DNA of 64,000 nucleotides from Candidatus Sodalis endolongispinus (GCF_018777395.1 NZ_JAFJYC010000001.1:2170001-2234000), one strand, 5' to 3'; positions 9,548 to 20,520 are shown, counted from the stretch's first letter. Notes: generated by a model from the sequence alone, not told the origin. Numbers and translations: made by a program.

Positions 9548-10067
9548 GAGTGGGGTACGCGATGGCCGTCGGCTGCGATCGCGTCCTCTTTCAGACCGGC
9601 TTCCACCATGTCGGCCAGCTGGTGCAGAGCGTGGCGCAGCAGGGCCGGCATACGCTCAGGATCGGTAGCGTCCAGCAGATTTTGACTCTGAGACCGAGTT
9701 CCGTATCGCCCTCAATACGCAGCCGGCGCTGGAAAAACAGCGTGTCTGGATCTTCGCGCCCGGCAGCAATCAACACTAAGTCATTGGCTTGACTGGTAAA
9801 AATGACGTCTGGCGTCGACGGTTGGCTGACCCGCAACTGCCCGTCGCGCAGCGTCATCGCCCAGTTAAGGCCCAGATCGACGACATCGATTTGCAGCCAG
9901 CGACCCTCAAGAAAATCCAACTCCCCTTCCGCCAGCGCTGAACGAAACTGCCAGTGCAAAACCTGTTCGAGAACCTGGCGCTGAACGGCAAACGGGGTCA
10001 GTTTTATCGGCAAGCGCAACAGCGACGGCCCCCGGCACACCAGCTGTGCTCGTAGTTTATCCCACAC
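9541..10067 (-). pseudogene. ubiT: ubiT (yhbT, SCP2 domain), one-base frameshift
   Basis: UbiT is the SCP2-domain lipid-binding accessory factor of oxygen-independent ubiquinone synthesis. The frame starts at a GTG with GAGGAG upstream (MWDKLRAQL) and matches the family through RLRIEGDTELGLRVK. It then loses homology and stops at about 9591. The true C terminus (NLLDATDPERMPALLRHAL, DMVEAGL) continues in another frame to a TGA at 9541-9543 that overlaps the yhbS start. One missing A in the AAAA run near 9684 explains the break. The C-terminal third of the domain would be replaced by unrelated residues. Confidence 0.88.
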
Positions 10068-10355
10068 TGATTTCACTCCTCAAAAAAAGTTATTGCCCAT
10101 TTTGCCACAGCGGCCGGCGCACGCAGCGGCCTATATCAATGTTTCGCACAAAAACATCGCGATTTCTCCATCGTCGGCGGCGGTTTTCTCCGTCATTACG
10201 CCATAAACTGCCCCAAATCAAAATCCTTTCCGCTGCCCTTATTTACAATTACCGGCGGGCCTGCGGGGCAAATGATGTAAATTCAGCCCATTGTCCCGGA
10301 TTTATTTCTTGCCCTTGCCGATTTAGGCAACGGGCGGCCACTTCTTGGGAGCTTT

Positions 10356-11351
10356 ATGGAACTGCTGTGCCCGGCCGGTAACCTACCGGCACTCAAGGCG
10401 GCGATTGATAACGTCGCCGACGCGGTGTATATCGGTCTAAAGGACGACACCAACGCCCGTCATTTCGCCGGCCTCAATTTTACCGATCAGCGCTTACAGG
10501 AGGCGGAGCGCTAAGTGCACCGTCATGGACGCAAGTTGCATATCGCCATTAACACATTTGCCCATCCCGACGGTTACGCCCGCTGGCAGCGTGCTGTCGA
10601 CACGGCCGCGCAAAGCGGCGCCGATGTGCTGATTTTGGCGGATTTAGCAATGCTGGCCTATGCCGCCGAGCGCTATCCCGCTATCGAGCGTCATGTCTCG
10701 GTACAGGCTTCTGCCACAAATCAGGCGGCTGTCCTCTTTTATCAGCAGCAGTTTGACGTGGCACGGGTAGTTCTGCCGCGCGAGCTGTCGATACACCAGG
10801 TGAAACAGCTCGCACAGGTCAGTCCGGTGCCGCTGGAGGTCTTTGCCTTCGGTAGCCTTTGCATTATGGCCGAGGGACGTTGCTACCTCTCTTCCTATTT
10901 GACCGGCGAATCGCCTAATACGGTCGGCGCCTGCTCACCGGCGCGATTTGTCCGCTGGCAGCAAACCGCCGCCGGGATGGAAGCGCGGCTGAACAATGTG
11001 CTGATTGACCGCTACCAGCCGGATGAAAACGCCGGTTATCCCACCTTGTGCAAGGGCCGTTATTTAGTGGAAGGGCAGCGCTATCATGCGCTGGAAGAGC
11101 CCACCAGTCTAAATACGCTGGCGCTGTTACCGGCGCTGTTGGCAGCCAATATTGCATCGGTGAAGATTGAAGGCCGTCAACGCAGCCCCGCCTATGTCAG
11201 TCAGGTCACCCGCGTCTGGCGGCAGGCCATCGACCGCTGCCGCGCTAATCCCGCCGCTTACCAGCCGGAGGAGGCCTGAAACCAGACGCTGGCGGCGATG
11301 TCGGAAGGCGTCCAGACCACTCTCGGCGCTTACCACCGCCATTGGCAGTAA
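10356..11351 (+). pseudogene. ubiU: ubiU (yhbU, peptidase U32 family), two in-frame stops
   Basis: UbiU, with UbiV, hydroxylates the ubiquinone ring without oxygen. The reading frame is collinear with E. coli over exactly 331 codons, from MELLCPAGNLPALKAAIDN to GAYHRHWQ, but carries two stop codons. One is a TAA at 10512-10514 (codon 53, aromatic in relatives); the other a TGA at 11277-11279 (codon 308, tryptophan in E. coli). Between them the sequence is well conserved (SLCIMAEGRCYLSSYLTGES, GYPTLCKGRY, including the iron-sulfur cysteine region), so the decay is recent. ubiV follows after 14 bases. The 5' region is divergent from ubiT; I found no convincing FNR site. Confidence 0.93.
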
Positions 11352-11365
11352 CAGGAGAGACGACC

Positions 11366-12244
11366 ATGCGCTATTCACTGGGGCCGGTGCTGTATTATTG
11401 GCCGAAACAGATGTTGGAAGCCTTTTACCAGCAAGCGGCGTCAAGTCAGGCCGATATCCTCTATCTTGGCGAAACAGTATGCAGTAAGCGCCGTTTGATG
11501 AAAACCGGCGACTGGCTGGCGCTGGCCAAAAGCTTGCTGCCGAGCGGCAAGCAGATCGTTATCTCCACGCTGGCGCTTATCCAGGCGCCCTCCGAGCTGA
11601 CCGAGCTAAAGCGTTATCTGGATAACGGCGAGTTTCTCATCGAGGCCAACGATCTGGGCACGGTACAGCTGGCGTATGAACAGCGGCTCCCCTTCGTCGC
11701 CGGCCCGGCGCTGAATTGCTATAACGCCTATACGCTGCGCATTTTGCTAAAACAAGGTATGGTCCGCTGGTGTATGCCCGTCGAAATGTCGCGCGAATGG
11801 CTGAGCAACACGCTGGCGCAGTGCGAGGAGCTGGGGATCCGAGATCGTTTCGAGGTGGAGGTGTTCAGCTATGGCCATTTGCCGCTTGCCTGGTCGGCAC
11901 GCTGTTTCACCGCCCGTTCGGAGAACCGATCGAAGGATGAGTGCGAAACCTGCTGTATTCACTACCCCCAGTGGCGGCCGGTTATGACACAGGAGCAGCA
12001 ACAGGTCTTCGTGTTGAACGGCATCCAAACCCAGAGCGGCTATTGTTATAATCTCATCAATGAACAGGTGTCGATGGCAGGTCTGGTGGATGTGGTACGC
12101 CTGTCGCCGCAAGATCTGTCCACGCCAGAACAGGTGGCGGTATTTCGCGCCAACCACCAGGGGGAACACCACGCAGTGCTCACCGGTCAGAAGGACTGCA
12201 ACGGTTACTGGCGCCGCATCCCCGGTCTGGCGCTGGTGGAGTAA
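11366..12244 (+). CDS. ubiV: O2-independent ubiquinone hydroxylation subunit UbiV
   Basis: Peptidase U32-family iron-sulfur protein that pairs with UbiU in oxygen-independent ubiquinone synthesis. The ATG at 11366 follows AGGAGA and gives 292 residues, the same as E. coli. The cluster cysteines expected from the E. coli protein are present: Cys39 (ETVCSKRR) and the cluster region RCFTARSENRSKDECETCC. The frame is intact even though its partner ubiU has two stops and ubiT is frameshifted, so it is probably an orphan subunit awaiting loss. Confidence 0.94.
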   Translation: MRYSLGPVLYYWPKQMLEAFYQQAASSQADILYLGETVCSKRRLMKTGDWLALAKSLLPSGKQIVISTLALIQAPSELTELKRYLDNGEFLIEANDLGTVQLAYEQRLPFVAGPALNCYNAYTLRILLKQGMVRWCMPVEMSREWLSNTLAQCEELGIRDRFEVEVFSYGHLPLAWSARCFTARSENRSKDECETCCIHYPQWRPVMTQEQQQVFVLNGIQTQSGYCYNLINEQVSMAGLVDVVRLSPQDLSTPEQVAVFRANHQGEHHAVLTGQKDCNGYWRRIPGLALVE

Positions 12245-12572
12245 CAGCGCGAATGCGATAGGCATGATGGCGGCAACGCCGTCGGTAAAGCTGTTAAACC
12301 ACGCCGGTGAGGCTGTGCTTTCGCCGCGGCGATGCTGCGGCACGACGGCTGTCATGCCCGCCCGTGACACTACGCCATTACTTTGGCAATGGCGCATTGA
12401 TACCTGTAATGCGTCGCGCATTACAGCGGGGAACAGGCTGTGCACCCTATGCCATAGCGATCATCAGCGCCTAATAACCACAATAAATAATGGGCTATAA
12501 CTACCTGAATTTTTAGTTAATACTCATAGTTATCATTAGCCGACAAAGTTGCGGCGCAGACAACCTGTGAGT
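12245..12572. other. Gene-free stretch between ubiV and yhbW
   Basis: No gene recognised. It presumably holds the end of the ubiUV transcript and the yhbW promoter; I see no strong terminator hairpin. Confidence 0.4.
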
Positions 12573-13592
12573 ATGCTCATGCTGACCAAACAGACACCGA
12601 TTCCTTTTTCCATGCTGGATCTCTCTCCGGTGCCGCAGGGTGCGACGCCGCACGACGCCTTCAACGCCTCTCTGGATTTGGCGCGCCACGCCGAGCAATG
12701 GGGTTACCATCGCTATTGGATGGCGGAACATCACAATATGACCGGCATCGCCAGCGACGCCACCTCGGTATTGCTGTGGCATATCGCCGGCGGCACCACC
12801 ACCTTGCGCGTCGGCTCCGGCGGCGTCATGCTGCCCAACCACTCGCCGCTGGTGATTGCCGAACAGTTCGGCACTCTGGAGACGCTCTACCCCGGCCGGG
12901 TGGACTTGGGACTGGGTCGCGCGCCTGGCACCGATCAGCGCACCATGCTGGCGCTACGCCGCCATCTTGCCAATGAAGTGGACAATTTCCCGCACGATGT
13001 ACAGGAATTAATCGGCTACTTCGATCATGTCAAACCGGGCCAGCCGGTACAGGCAGTCCCGGGGCAAGGGCTGCATGTGCCGATTTGGCTGCTTGGTTCA
13101 AGACTTTACAGTGCGCAACTGGCGGCAGCGATGGGCCTGCCCTTCGCCTTTGCTTCTCATTTCGCGCCGGACATGTTGTGGCAGGCGCTGAGTCTGTACC
13201 GCGAGCAGTTCAAACCCTCGCGCGCGCTGGACGAGCCTTATGCCATGGTGTGTATCAGTGTGATCGCCGCCGACAGCGAGCGCGACGCCCGCTTCCTGTT
13301 CACCTCGATGCAACAGCAATTTATTAATCTGCGCCGCGGCCGGCCGGGCCCGTTGCCGCCGCCGGTGAGCGATATCGAGGCGCTGTGATCGCCGGGTGAG
13401 CATTATGGCGTGGAACAGGCCCTGCGGCTGTCGGTCGTCGGCGATGCCGGGCAGGTTAAAAGCGGGCTTGAGGCGCTGGTGCAAGACACCGGTGCTGAAG
13501 AGCTGATGATCAACGGTCAGATTTTTGATCATCAGGCGCGCCTGCGCTCCTTTGAAATTGCCATGTCGGTGCGTGAGCACCTGTCAGACTAA
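12573..13592 (+). pseudogene. yhbW: yhbW (luciferase-like monooxygenase), in-frame TGA
   Basis: YhbW is a bacterial-luciferase-family flavin monooxygenase of unknown substrate. The frame begins around ATG 12573 or 12579 and matches E. coli closely ([51 protein letters not shown]). A TGA at 13386-13388 stands exactly where E. coli has the tryptophan of WSPSEQYG. The same frame continues after it for 68 codons (SPGEHYGVEQAL, INGQIFDHQARL) to TAA at 13590-13592. The truncated product would lack the last fifth of the barrel. mtr, between yhbW and deaD in E. coli, is absent. Confidence 0.92.
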
Positions 13593-13662
13593 GCCCCGCG
13601 AGATCAGGCAGCGCGGCACAGGCCGTGGGCGGCCCACCTGAGCACAGCCAACCGGCAAAGGC

Positions 13663-13693
13663 CAAAAAAAACCCGCCTAAGTCGGGTTTTTTA
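13663..13693. terminator. Bidirectional terminator between yhbW and deaD
   Basis: A-run, then stem AACCCGcctaagtCGGGTT with a T-run. It has A on one side and T on the other, so it can serve both converging transcripts. Confidence 0.85.
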
Positions 13694-13769
13694 CCAGTCG
13701 CGGCCGCAGGCTTGTTTGCCGCACGCCGGGCGCCACCCGAAGGTGACGTTTCGCCGGGTAATTTACGGC

Positions 13770-15623
13770 TTAGGCGTCACCGCCGAAACGACGGCGGCTG
13801 GCCGGCGCGGTGTCGCCATCGCGGCGCGACGCGCGTTGACCGTCACGGCTGAACCGGCGTTCGCCAGCGGCGGCACCCTCGCGACGATCGCTGAAGCTGC
13901 TACGGCCGCCGCCATCACGGCGTTCACCGCCGTAATTGACACGACCACCGGCGCCCGCAGCCGGGCCGCCGCGACGCTCGCCGCCGCGCGACTGCGCTTC
14001 ACCCATAAACTGCATATTCATCGGCTTGTTCAGAATACGCGTGCGGGTGAAGTGAGACAGCATTTCTCCCGGCATGCCTTTCGGCAGTTCAATGGTCGAG
14101 TGGGAGGCGAATAATTTAATATTACCGATATAACGGCTGCTGATATCCCCTTCGTTGGCGATCGCGCCGACGATGTGGCGAACTTCCACCCCATCATCAC
14201 GGCCCACCTCGATACGATAGAGATCCATTTCGCCCACATCGCGACGTTCACGGCGCGGCGGACGTTCGCCACCTTCGCGGCGCGGACGGCGGTCAATCAC
14301 CGGATCCGGCGGCAGGATCAGCGGGCGTCCGCCCTGGGCCATTTTCAACAGCGCCGCGGCCAGCGTTTCCATGTCAAGATCTTCCGCCGGCTGCAGTTTG
14401 GCCAGCAGCGCGCGGTACATATCAAGATCGCTGCTTTCCAGCTGGTTTTGCACCTTGGCGGCAAACTTGGCCAGACGACGGGGGCTCAGCACCTCGGCGG
14501 TCGGCAGTTCCACTTCCGGGATAGTCAGCTCCATGATGCGCTCGATATTGCGCAGCAGACGGCGCTCGCGGTTTTCCACGAACAACAGCGCCCGGCCAGC
14601 GCGTCCGGCGCGACCGGTACGGCCGATACGGTGCACGTAGGATTCGGCATCCATCGGTATATCGTAGTTTACCACCAGGCTGATGCGATCAACGTCCAGG
14701 CCGCGGGCGGCGACGTCGGTGGCAATCAGAATATCCAGACGGCCGTCTTTCAGGCGATCTAACGTCTGCTCGCGCAGCGCCTGATTCATGTCGCCGTTCA
14801 TGGCGGCACTGTTGTAACCGCTGCGCTCAAGCGCTTCGGCCACTTCCAGCGTCGCGTTTTTGGTGCGCACAAAGATAATGGCGGCGTCGAAATCTTCCGC
14901 TTCCAGGAAACGCACCAGCGCTTCGTTCTTGCGCATACCCTGAACCGTCCAGTAGCTCTGGCTGATATCGGGACGGGTGGTCACGCTTGACTGGATGCGC
15001 ACTTCCTGCGGTTCGTTCATGAACCGACGCGTGATGCGGCGTATCGCTTCCGGCATGGTGGCTGAGAACAGCGCGGTCTGATGCTGTGCCGGCACCTGCG
15101 CCAGAATGTTTTCGACGTCTTCGATAAAGCCCATGCGCAGCATTTCATCGGCTTCGTCCAGCACCAGTCCGCTCAAATTGGACAAATACAGCGTACCGCG
15201 TTTCAGATGATCCAGCAGCCGGCCCGGGGTGCCGACCACCACCTGCGGTCCCTGGCGCAGCGCGCGTAATTGCACGTCGTAACGCTGACCGCCGTACAGG
15301 GCGACCACGTTGACGCCTTTCATATGCTTGGCGAAATCGGCGCAGGCTTCTGCCACCTGTACCGCCAGCTCGCGGGTCGGTGCCAGAACCAGCACCTGCG
15401 GCGCGGCGAGTTCAGTTTTGATATTGTGCAACAGCGGCAGGGAGAAGGCCGCGGTTTTGCCGCTGCCGGTCTGCGCCATCCCCAATACATCACCCCCGGC
15501 CAGCAGGTGCGGAATACAGGCAGCCTGGATGGGTGACGGCTTTTCATAACCGAGATCGGTCAGTGCATTCAAGATAGGTGTTTTCAGCCCCAGATCGGCA
15601 AAAGAGGTTTCTACTTCAGACAT
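13770..15623 (-). CDS. deaD: ATP-dependent RNA helicase DeaD (CsdA)
   Basis: DEAD-box helicase that unwinds RNA during ribosome assembly and cold adaptation and associates with the degradosome at low temperature. The homologous start is the ATG complementary to 15621-15623 ([16 protein letters not shown]), giving 617 residues (E. coli 629). In order: Q motif near residue 25, [20 protein letters not shown] in [12 protein letters not shown], the helicase C motif [11 protein letters not shown], the DeaD RNA-binding domain ([21 protein letters not shown]) and an R/G-rich tail. It follows yrbN and nlpI, as in E. coli; a long A/T-rich leader upstream fits cold-shock control. Confidence 0.97.
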   Translation of the reverse strand: MSEVETSFADLGLKTPILNALTDLGYEKPSPIQAACIPHLLAGGDVLGMAQTGSGKTAAFSLPLLHNIKTELAAPQVLVLAPTRELAVQVAEACADFAKHMKGVNVVALYGGQRYDVQLRALRQGPQVVVGTPGRLLDHLKRGTLYLSNLSGLVLDEADEMLRMGFIEDVENILAQVPAQHQTALFSATMPEAIRRITRRFMNEPQEVRIQSSVTTRPDISQSYWTVQGMRKNEALVRFLEAEDFDAAIIFVRTKNATLEVAEALERSGYNSAAMNGDMNQALREQTLDRLKDGRLDILIATDVAARGLDVDRISLVVNYDIPMDAESYVHRIGRTGRAGRAGRALLFVENRERRLLRNIERIMELTIPEVELPTAEVLSPRRLAKFAAKVQNQLESSDLDMYRALLAKLQPAEDLDMETLAAALLKMAQGGRPLILPPDPVIDRRPRREGGERPPRRERRDVGEMDLYRIEVGRDDGVEVRHIVGAIANEGDISSRYIGNIKLFASHSTIELPKGMPGEMLSHFTRTRILNKPMNMQFMGEAQSRGGERRGGPAAGAGGRVNYGGERRDGGGRSSFSDRREGAAAGERRFSRDGQRASRRDGDTAPASRRRFGGDA

Positions 15624-15634
15624 GTACACGTGCC

Positions 15635-15694
15635 TCATTTCTTAATGGCGGCCAGTCTACATACCTTGTCGTGAAAATTTTCATTCATTTTCAT
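15635..15694 (-). CDS. yrbN: Small leader protein YrbN (shortened)
   Basis: A 19-codon frame between nlpI and deaD whose start [17 protein letters not shown] aligns with the 26-residue E. coli YrbN. It ends early (KK then TGA), 11 bases before the deaD start. In E. coli the peptide is translated from the nlpI-deaD leader and has no known function; its translation may couple to deaD. The match over 17 of the first positions in the expected place argues against chance. Confidence 0.75.
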   Translation of the reverse strand: MKMNENFHDKVCRLAAIKK

Positions 15695-15799
15695 CAAAAG
15701 TGTGAACCGACTCAAATTGGATTTATAACGAAAAAAACAAGCCCTCACCCTCGCAGGTGAAAAAAAGAGAATGCAGGCTGCTTAAGTTTTGTTCGTCAG

Positions 15800-16687
15800 C
15801 TATTGCTGGTCCGATTCTGATAGGTCGTCTTGCCCTTGGCCCAATAGTGCCAATTCCAACAATGCATAGCGGTGCTCAACAAAGTTATGTACGTTGTTAG
15901 CAACCGTCAGTTTGAACAGCGCCGAAGCGGCGTTCTTGTCCCCCAGACTCAGGTAGTGTTTACCTAAATAGAAGTCAGTTTCACTGAGATGCTCGGCGAG
16001 CGAAGTGTTATCCGTTGCGTCCGCCTTGAGGCGCGCCATTAGCGTCGATTCGCTAATGTCCCCCAGGTAGAACTCGACAATATTCCATCCCCATTGCCCT
16101 TTATTCGCCCTCACATAACGGCTTTGCAGCGCGTTAGAAGCCTTCCCGTCGTCGATTTTTTTCTCGACCAGGAAAAGCCACAGCGAGCGGAAGGGATCGT
16201 TTTGGTCGTCGCGATAAAACGCCTGCAGATCATCCTGCGCTAAACGGTAGCGGCCGCCGTAATACAGGGCGATGCCACGGTTTAAATACGCGTAGTTGTA
16301 AGTTGGATCAAGCTCTAGTACAGAATCAAACGCTTCATAGGCGGCATCATAATTACCCGCCTGCGTTAAGTATATGCCAAGATAATTGAAAACTTCCGGC
16401 ATATCGGGTCGGATTGCCAGCGCTTGTGAAAAATCATTGCGCGCCAGCGCTCTCAGCCCAAGACTATCATACAGCACTCCGCGCTCATATAATAGCTGTG
16501 CTCGTTCATCATCGGTAAGGGCCCGGCTCGCCAGTATTTGTTCCATACGCGCCAGGATGACTTCTTGCTGTAGCGTCGGCTGCAAAGGGACGGCCAGAAC
16601 GCTATCTTTACTTCGCCAATCACTGTTGCTGCATCCTGCCAGCATTAACGCCATTGCAACGAACCACCAGCGCAAGTAAGGCCTCAT
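15800..16687 (-). CDS. nlpI: Lipoprotein NlpI, TPR adaptor of peptidoglycan hydrolases
   Basis: Outer-membrane lipoprotein with tetratricopeptide repeats that scaffolds peptidoglycan endopeptidases and the protease Prc. Starting at the ATG complementary to 16685-16687 after GGGAGTGGGAA gives 295 residues (E. coli 294). The signal peptide ends in the lipobox LMLAGC. TPR units follow ([42 protein letters not shown]). The C terminus DDLSESDQQ matches E. coli. It lies between pnp and deaD on one strand. An upstream in-frame extension has no homology. Confidence 0.96.
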   Translation of the reverse strand: MRPYLRWWFVAMALMLAGCSNSDWRSKDSVLAVPLQPTLQQEVILARMEQILASRALTDDERAQLLYERGVLYDSLGLRALARNDFSQALAIRPDMPEVFNYLGIYLTQAGNYDAAYEAFDSVLELDPTYNYAYLNRGIALYYGGRYRLAQDDLQAFYRDDQNDPFRSLWLFLVEKKIDDGKASNALQSRYVRANKGQWGWNIVEFYLGDISESTLMARLKADATDNTSLAEHLSETDFYLGKHYLSLGDKNAASALFKLTVANNVHNFVEHRYALLELALLGQGQDDLSESDQQ

Positions 16688-16768
16688 TTCCCACTCCCGA
16701 AGAAAAACATTGGATGAACGTCCTGTCCCCCATCGGCTTAACACAAGGCGTCCCGCCCTTGTGATACG

Positions 16769-16798
16769 AACAGCTCCCCACCGGGGCAAGGAGCTGTT
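16769..16798 (-). promoter_or_regulatory. Inverted repeat between pnp and nlpI
   Basis: Perfect 9-base arms AACAGCTCC / GGAGCTGTT around a 12-base loop, just downstream of the pnp stop. There is no T-run, so it is more likely a stabilising or processing hairpin, or a weak attenuator, than a terminator. Confidence 0.55.
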
Positions 16799-16817
16799 AA
16801 ATGCGCTAACAGTAAGG

Positions 16818-18935
16818 CTATTCTGCTTCAGGCACCACGGCGTCCTGGCTGGTGGCACTGGCTTCCTTGATACTCAGGCGAACGCGACCCTGGCGGTCCA
16901 CTTCGAGGACCTTAACCGGCACTTCCTGGCCCAGCTCCAGATAATCCGCCACTTTCTCTACACGCTTATCGGCAATCTGGGAGATATGCACCAGCCCTTC
17001 TTTGCCGCCGCCGATGGCAACAAAGGCGCCGAAGTCTACGATGCGGGTCACTTTACCATTATAAATCCGGCCCACTTCGATTTCCGCGGTGATCTCTTCA
17101 ATGCGGCGGATGGCGTGACGAGCTTTATCACCGTCGGTGGCCGCCACTTTCACGGTACCGTCATCTTCGATTTCGATCGTCGTGCCGGTTTCTTCGGTCA
17201 GCGCGCGAATAACCGAGCCGCCTTTACCAATCACGTCCTTAATCTTATCGGGACTGATCTTAATGGTATGGATGCGCGGCGCGAATTCGGAAATATCACC
17301 ACGCGGCGAGCTGATTGCCCGCTCCATCACGCCGAGGATGTGCATACGCGCGCCCTTGGCCTGATTCAGCGCCACCTGCATGATTTCGCGGGTGATGCCT
17401 TCAATCTTGATGTCCATCTGCAGCGCGGTGACGCCTTCACGGCTGCCGGCAACTTTGAAATCCATATCACCCAGATGATCTTCATCACCCAGAATATCGG
17501 ATAACACCACAAAGTTGTCGCCTTCTTTCACCAGGCCCATAGCGATACCGGCAACGGCCGCCTTGATAGGGAGCCCGGCGTCCATCAGCGCCAGTGAAGC
17601 GCCGCACACGGAAGCCATGGAAGAGGAGCCGTTCGACTCGGTGATTTCCGATACCACGCGCACGGTGTACGGGAATTCGCTGGCGTTCGGCATCACCGCC
17701 AGAACACCGCGTTTCGCCAGACGGCCGTGGCCGATTTCGCGACGCTTCGGCGACCCCACCATGCCGGTTTCACCGACGCAGTACGGCGGGAAATTATAGT
17801 GTAGCAGGAAACGGTCTGTCCGTTCACCCGTCAATTCATCAATATTCTGTGCATCGCGCTCGGTGCCCAAGGTGGCGGTGACCAGCGCCTGAGTTTCACC
17901 ACGGGTGAACAGCGCCGACCCGTGGGTACGCGGCAATACGCCGGTGCGCACGTCCAGGCCGCGAATCATGTCTTTTTCCCGGCCGTCGATACGCGGTTCG
18001 CCACGCAATACGCGGCTACGCACCACGCTTTTTTCAAGCGCGACCAGAATGTCCTTGATCTCACCGGCGTCCAGCGTCTCATCCTGCGCCGTCAAGGCTT
18101 CAACCACATCGGCCTTGATAGCGTCAACCGCGGCATAGCGCTCTTGTTTTTCGGTGATACGATAGGCATCGCCCAGACCGGATTCCGCCAGCTCGGCGAC
18201 CCGCGCCTGCAGGCCGGCGTTAACGTCCTGTGCCTGCCACTGCCATTTCGGCTTGCCGGCTTCAGCCACCAGCTGATTGATGTTGTCGATCACGACCTGC
18301 TGCTGATCGTGGCCATAGACCACGGCGCCGAGCATTTGATCTTCACTCAGCAGTTGCGCTTCGGATTCCACCATCAGCACGGCGTTTTGGGTACCGGCAA
18401 CAACCAGATCCAGTCGGCTTGTCGCCAGTTCAGCCTGCGTCGGGTTCAGCGCGTACTGGTCATTGATGTAGCCAACGCGTGCGGCGCCGATAGGGCCGCT
18501 GAACGGAATACCGGACAGGCCCAGCGCGGCGGAAGCGCCAATCATCGCCACGATATCGGGGCTGACCTGCGGGTTAACCGAGACCACGGTGGCGATAACC
18601 TGCACTTCGTTTAGGAAACCTTCCGGGAACAGCGGACGGATCGGACGGTCAATCAGGCGCGAAATCAGCGTTTCGCCTTCGCTCGGGCGGCCTTCGCGGC
18701 GGAAGAACCCGCCCGGGAAACGGCCGGCGGCGTAGGTCCGCTCCTGATAATTGACGGTCAGCGGGAAGAAGCTCTGTCCCGGTTTTGCTTGTTTGGCGCC
18801 CACAACGGTCACAAATACCGCCGTGTCGTCCATGCTTACCATGACTGCGGCAGTCGCCTGACGTGCCATCATACCGGTTTCCAGCGTGACGGTATGCTGG
18901 CCGTATTGAAACTTGCGAACAATCGGATTTAGCAA
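16818..18935 (-). CDS. pnp: Polynucleotide phosphorylase
   Basis: Trimeric 3'-5' phosphorolytic exoribonuclease, a core enzyme of mRNA turnover and the degradosome. The E. coli-like start is a TTG ([20 protein letters not shown]) preceded by AAAGGAAA, giving 705 residues (E. coli 711). Order: first RNase PH domain, linker helices, catalytic second RNase PH domain ([50 protein letters not shown]), KH domain ([15 protein letters not shown]) and S1 domain ([18 protein letters not shown]). It is downstream of rpsO with a hairpin leader that fits RNase III autocontrol. Confidence 0.97.
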   Translation of the reverse strand: MLNPIVRKFQYGQHTVTLETGMMARQATAAVMVSMDDTAVFVTVVGAKQAKPGQSFFPLTVNYQERTYAAGRFPGGFFRREGRPSEGETLISRLIDRPIRPLFPEGFLNEVQVIATVVSVNPQVSPDIVAMIGASAALGLSGIPFSGPIGAARVGYINDQYALNPTQAELATSRLDLVVAGTQNAVLMVESEAQLLSEDQMLGAVVYGHDQQQVVIDNINQLVAEAGKPKWQWQAQDVNAGLQARVAELAESGLGDAYRITEKQERYAAVDAIKADVVEALTAQDETLDAGEIKDILVALEKSVVRSRVLRGEPRIDGREKDMIRGLDVRTGVLPRTHGSALFTRGETQALVTATLGTERDAQNIDELTGERTDRFLLHYNFPPYCVGETGMVGSPKRREIGHGRLAKRGVLAVMPNASEFPYTVRVVSEITESNGSSSMASVCGASLALMDAGLPIKAAVAGIAMGLVKEGDNFVVLSDILGDEDHLGDMDFKVAGSREGVTALQMDIKIEGITREIMQVALNQAKGARMHILGVMERAISSPRGDISEFAPRIHTIKISPDKIKDVIGKGGSVIRALTEETGTTIEIEDDGTVKVAATDGDKARHAIRRIEEITAEIEVGRIYNGKVTRIVDFGAFVAIGGGKEGLVHISQIADKRVEKVADYLELGQEVPVKVLEVDRQGRVRLSIKEASATSQDAVVPEAE

Positions 18936-19019
18936 AATGATTTCCTTTTTCAAAGTGCGCGGCGCTTTCAATCAGACCGCACACCGTTGACTAACAACCT
19001 TCTCATCGCATCCTCGCGA

Positions 19020-19061
19020 CTAATGACAATCCTTATCCCGGCGGATAAAGTCTCTCATTAG
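19020..19061 (-). promoter_or_regulatory. pnp leader hairpin (likely RNase III site)
   Basis: A long stem with arms CTAATGA/TCATTAG and TTATCC/GGATAA, about 90 bases upstream of the pnp start. In E. coli an equivalent leader duplex is cut by RNase III, which lets PNPase repress its own mRNA. The function here is inferred from position and structure. Confidence 0.75.
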
Positions 19062-19147
19062 CCGCGCGAACCTCAGCAATTGAAGAATCTACTTAGCATT
19101 CACCGCCGCGCGGGTGAGTCCCTGTCACGGGATGAACGCTGCCTAGA

Positions 19148-19175
19148 AGAAAGGGGCCACATAAGGCCCCTTTCT
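19148..19175 (-). terminator. rpsO terminator
   Basis: Perfect 11-base stem AGAAAGGGGCC/GGCCCCTTTCT with a six-base loop and a pyrimidine-rich tail, 17 bases past the rpsO stop. It likely lets part of the transcript read through to pnp, as in E. coli. Confidence 0.88.
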
Positions 19176-19191
19176 CCTGAAACTGTCTGGC

Positions 19192-19461
19192 TTAGCGACG
19201 CAGACACAGGCGTTCGATAAGGCTGGTGTAACGCGCCACATCTTTGCCTTTCAGGTAGTCGAGCAGCTTACGACGCTGTGAAACCATACGCAACAGACCA
19301 CGGCGGCTGTGGTGATCTTTTTTATGTTCCGCAAAATGGCCCTGCAAATGGCTAATCTGAGCGGTTAAAAGAGCAACCTGAATTTCAGTGTAACCGCTGT
19401 CTTTGGCATCACGGCCGAAATCAGTAACAATTTTCGCTTTCGCTTCAACACTTAGAGACAT
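19192..19461 (-). CDS. rpsO: 30S ribosomal protein S15
   Basis: Primary 16S rRNA-binding protein of the 30S platform. It has 89 residues, the E. coli length, with the family core [20 protein letters not shown] and [16 protein letters not shown]. The C terminus reads LIERLCLRR, where E. coli has a glycine in place of the cysteine, a one-base G-to-T type change. It lies between truB and pnp in the classical operon. Confidence 0.97.
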   Translation of the reverse strand: MSLSVEAKAKIVTDFGRDAKDSGYTEIQVALLTAQISHLQGHFAEHKKDHHSRRGLLRMVSQRRKLLDYLKGKDVARYTSLIERLCLRR

Positions 19462-19578
19462 TATAACACTCCAAAATGATTGTGAAATAGATGGGCGCCG
19501 ATCTCTAATTCAGCCACCCGCTTCATAAGCCGCGCCATTCTACTCTCAGCCCGTGTCGATCGCAAGGCGATTACATGA

Positions 19579-20520
19579 TCAGGCACGCGGTTCCGCTATC
19601 AGGCGGCGCGGCGTCAGCCGGCCCGGTGCGGCGATTTCGCCGATGCCGAAAAAGCGTCCGGCGTCCCCTTCGGTCAGGCGTACCAGCCCGTCCTGCGGCT
19701 GCGTTGTAACCGCTACCGTTTGCCCGAGGCGCACCCGCGCGGCGAGGTCAGACGGCAGATTGACCGCCGGCATATCCGCCACCGCGCTGTCCATCGGCAA
19801 CAGCAGCGCGTCCAGCTGCGCCAGGATTTCCGGCGCTTCCGGCGCGTCGGCGGCAATGGCCTGCAGCGACGCAAGCGTTACCATACGCTCAGATGGATAG
19901 CGGGCAACCGCCAGCCGGCGCAGCGCCGTGACGTGCGCGCCGCAGCCGAGACGTTCACCAAAATCATCGATAATGGTGCGAATGTAGGTGCCTTTGGAAC
20001 AATGAATCTCCAGTTCCACCTCCGTCAAATCCCAGCGGTGTAACTGCAAATCGTAGACGTGGATAGGGCGCGCCTCTCGCTCTACCGTGATGCCTTTACG
20101 GGCGTACTCGTACAGCGGACGCCCCTGATGCTTCAGCGCGGAAAACATCGACGGCACCTGACTGCTTTCACCACGGAAGTGGTTCAGCGCCGCCTCAAGG
20201 CGTGCCTTATCCAGCGATACCGGCCGGACGCTGACCGTTTGGCCCTCGGCGTCGGAGGTATCGGTGCGTTCGCCGAGCCGGGCGGTGACCCGATAGCGCT
20301 TATCCGCCTCCAGCAGATGCTGGGAAAACTTGGTCGCCTCGCCGAGGCAGACGGGCAGCATGCCGGTCGCCAGCGGATCCAGCGCACCGGTATGCCCGGC
20401 CTTATTAGCGCGAAACAACCGTTTGACCTTTTGCAACAAATCGTTGGACGAGATCCCGAGCGGTTTATCCAACAGGACGATGCCGTCAATATCACGGCCA
20501 CGGCGACTTGGACGGCCCAT
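19579..20520 (-). CDS. truB: tRNA pseudouridine-55 synthase
   Basis: Makes the universal pseudouridine 55 in the tRNA T-loop and acts as a tRNA chaperone. It has 313 residues (E. coli 314). The catalytic aspartate lies in [16 protein letters not shown] (about residue 48). Other conserved blocks are [35 protein letters not shown]-type [12 protein letters not shown] and the C-terminal PUA-like region. Its ATG overlaps the rbfA stop by one base (TGATG), so the two are coupled. Confidence 0.97.
   Translation of the reverse strand: MGRPSRRGRDIDGIVLLDKPLGISSNDLLQKVKRLFRANKAGHTGALDPLATGMLPVCLGEATKFSQHLLEADKRYRVTARLGERTDTSDAEGQTVSVRPVSLDKARLEAALNHFRGESSQVPSMFSALKHQGRPLYEYARKGITVEREARPIHVYDLQLHRWDLTEVELEIHCSKGTYIRTIIDDFGERLGCGAHVTALRRLAVARYPSERMVTLASLQAIAADAPEAPEILAQLDALLLPMDSAVADMPAVNLPSDLAARVRLGQTVAVTTQPQDGLVRLTEGDAGRFFGIGEIAAPGRLTPRRLIAEPRA

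Noticed and set aside
10077-10355. FNR site in the ubiT-ubiU divergent promoter
   Set aside because: Looked for TTGAT-N4-ATCAA; only weak half-matches, none convincing.
16769-16798. pnp terminator
   Set aside because: Good stem but no T-run on the minus strand; listed as a regulatory hairpin instead.
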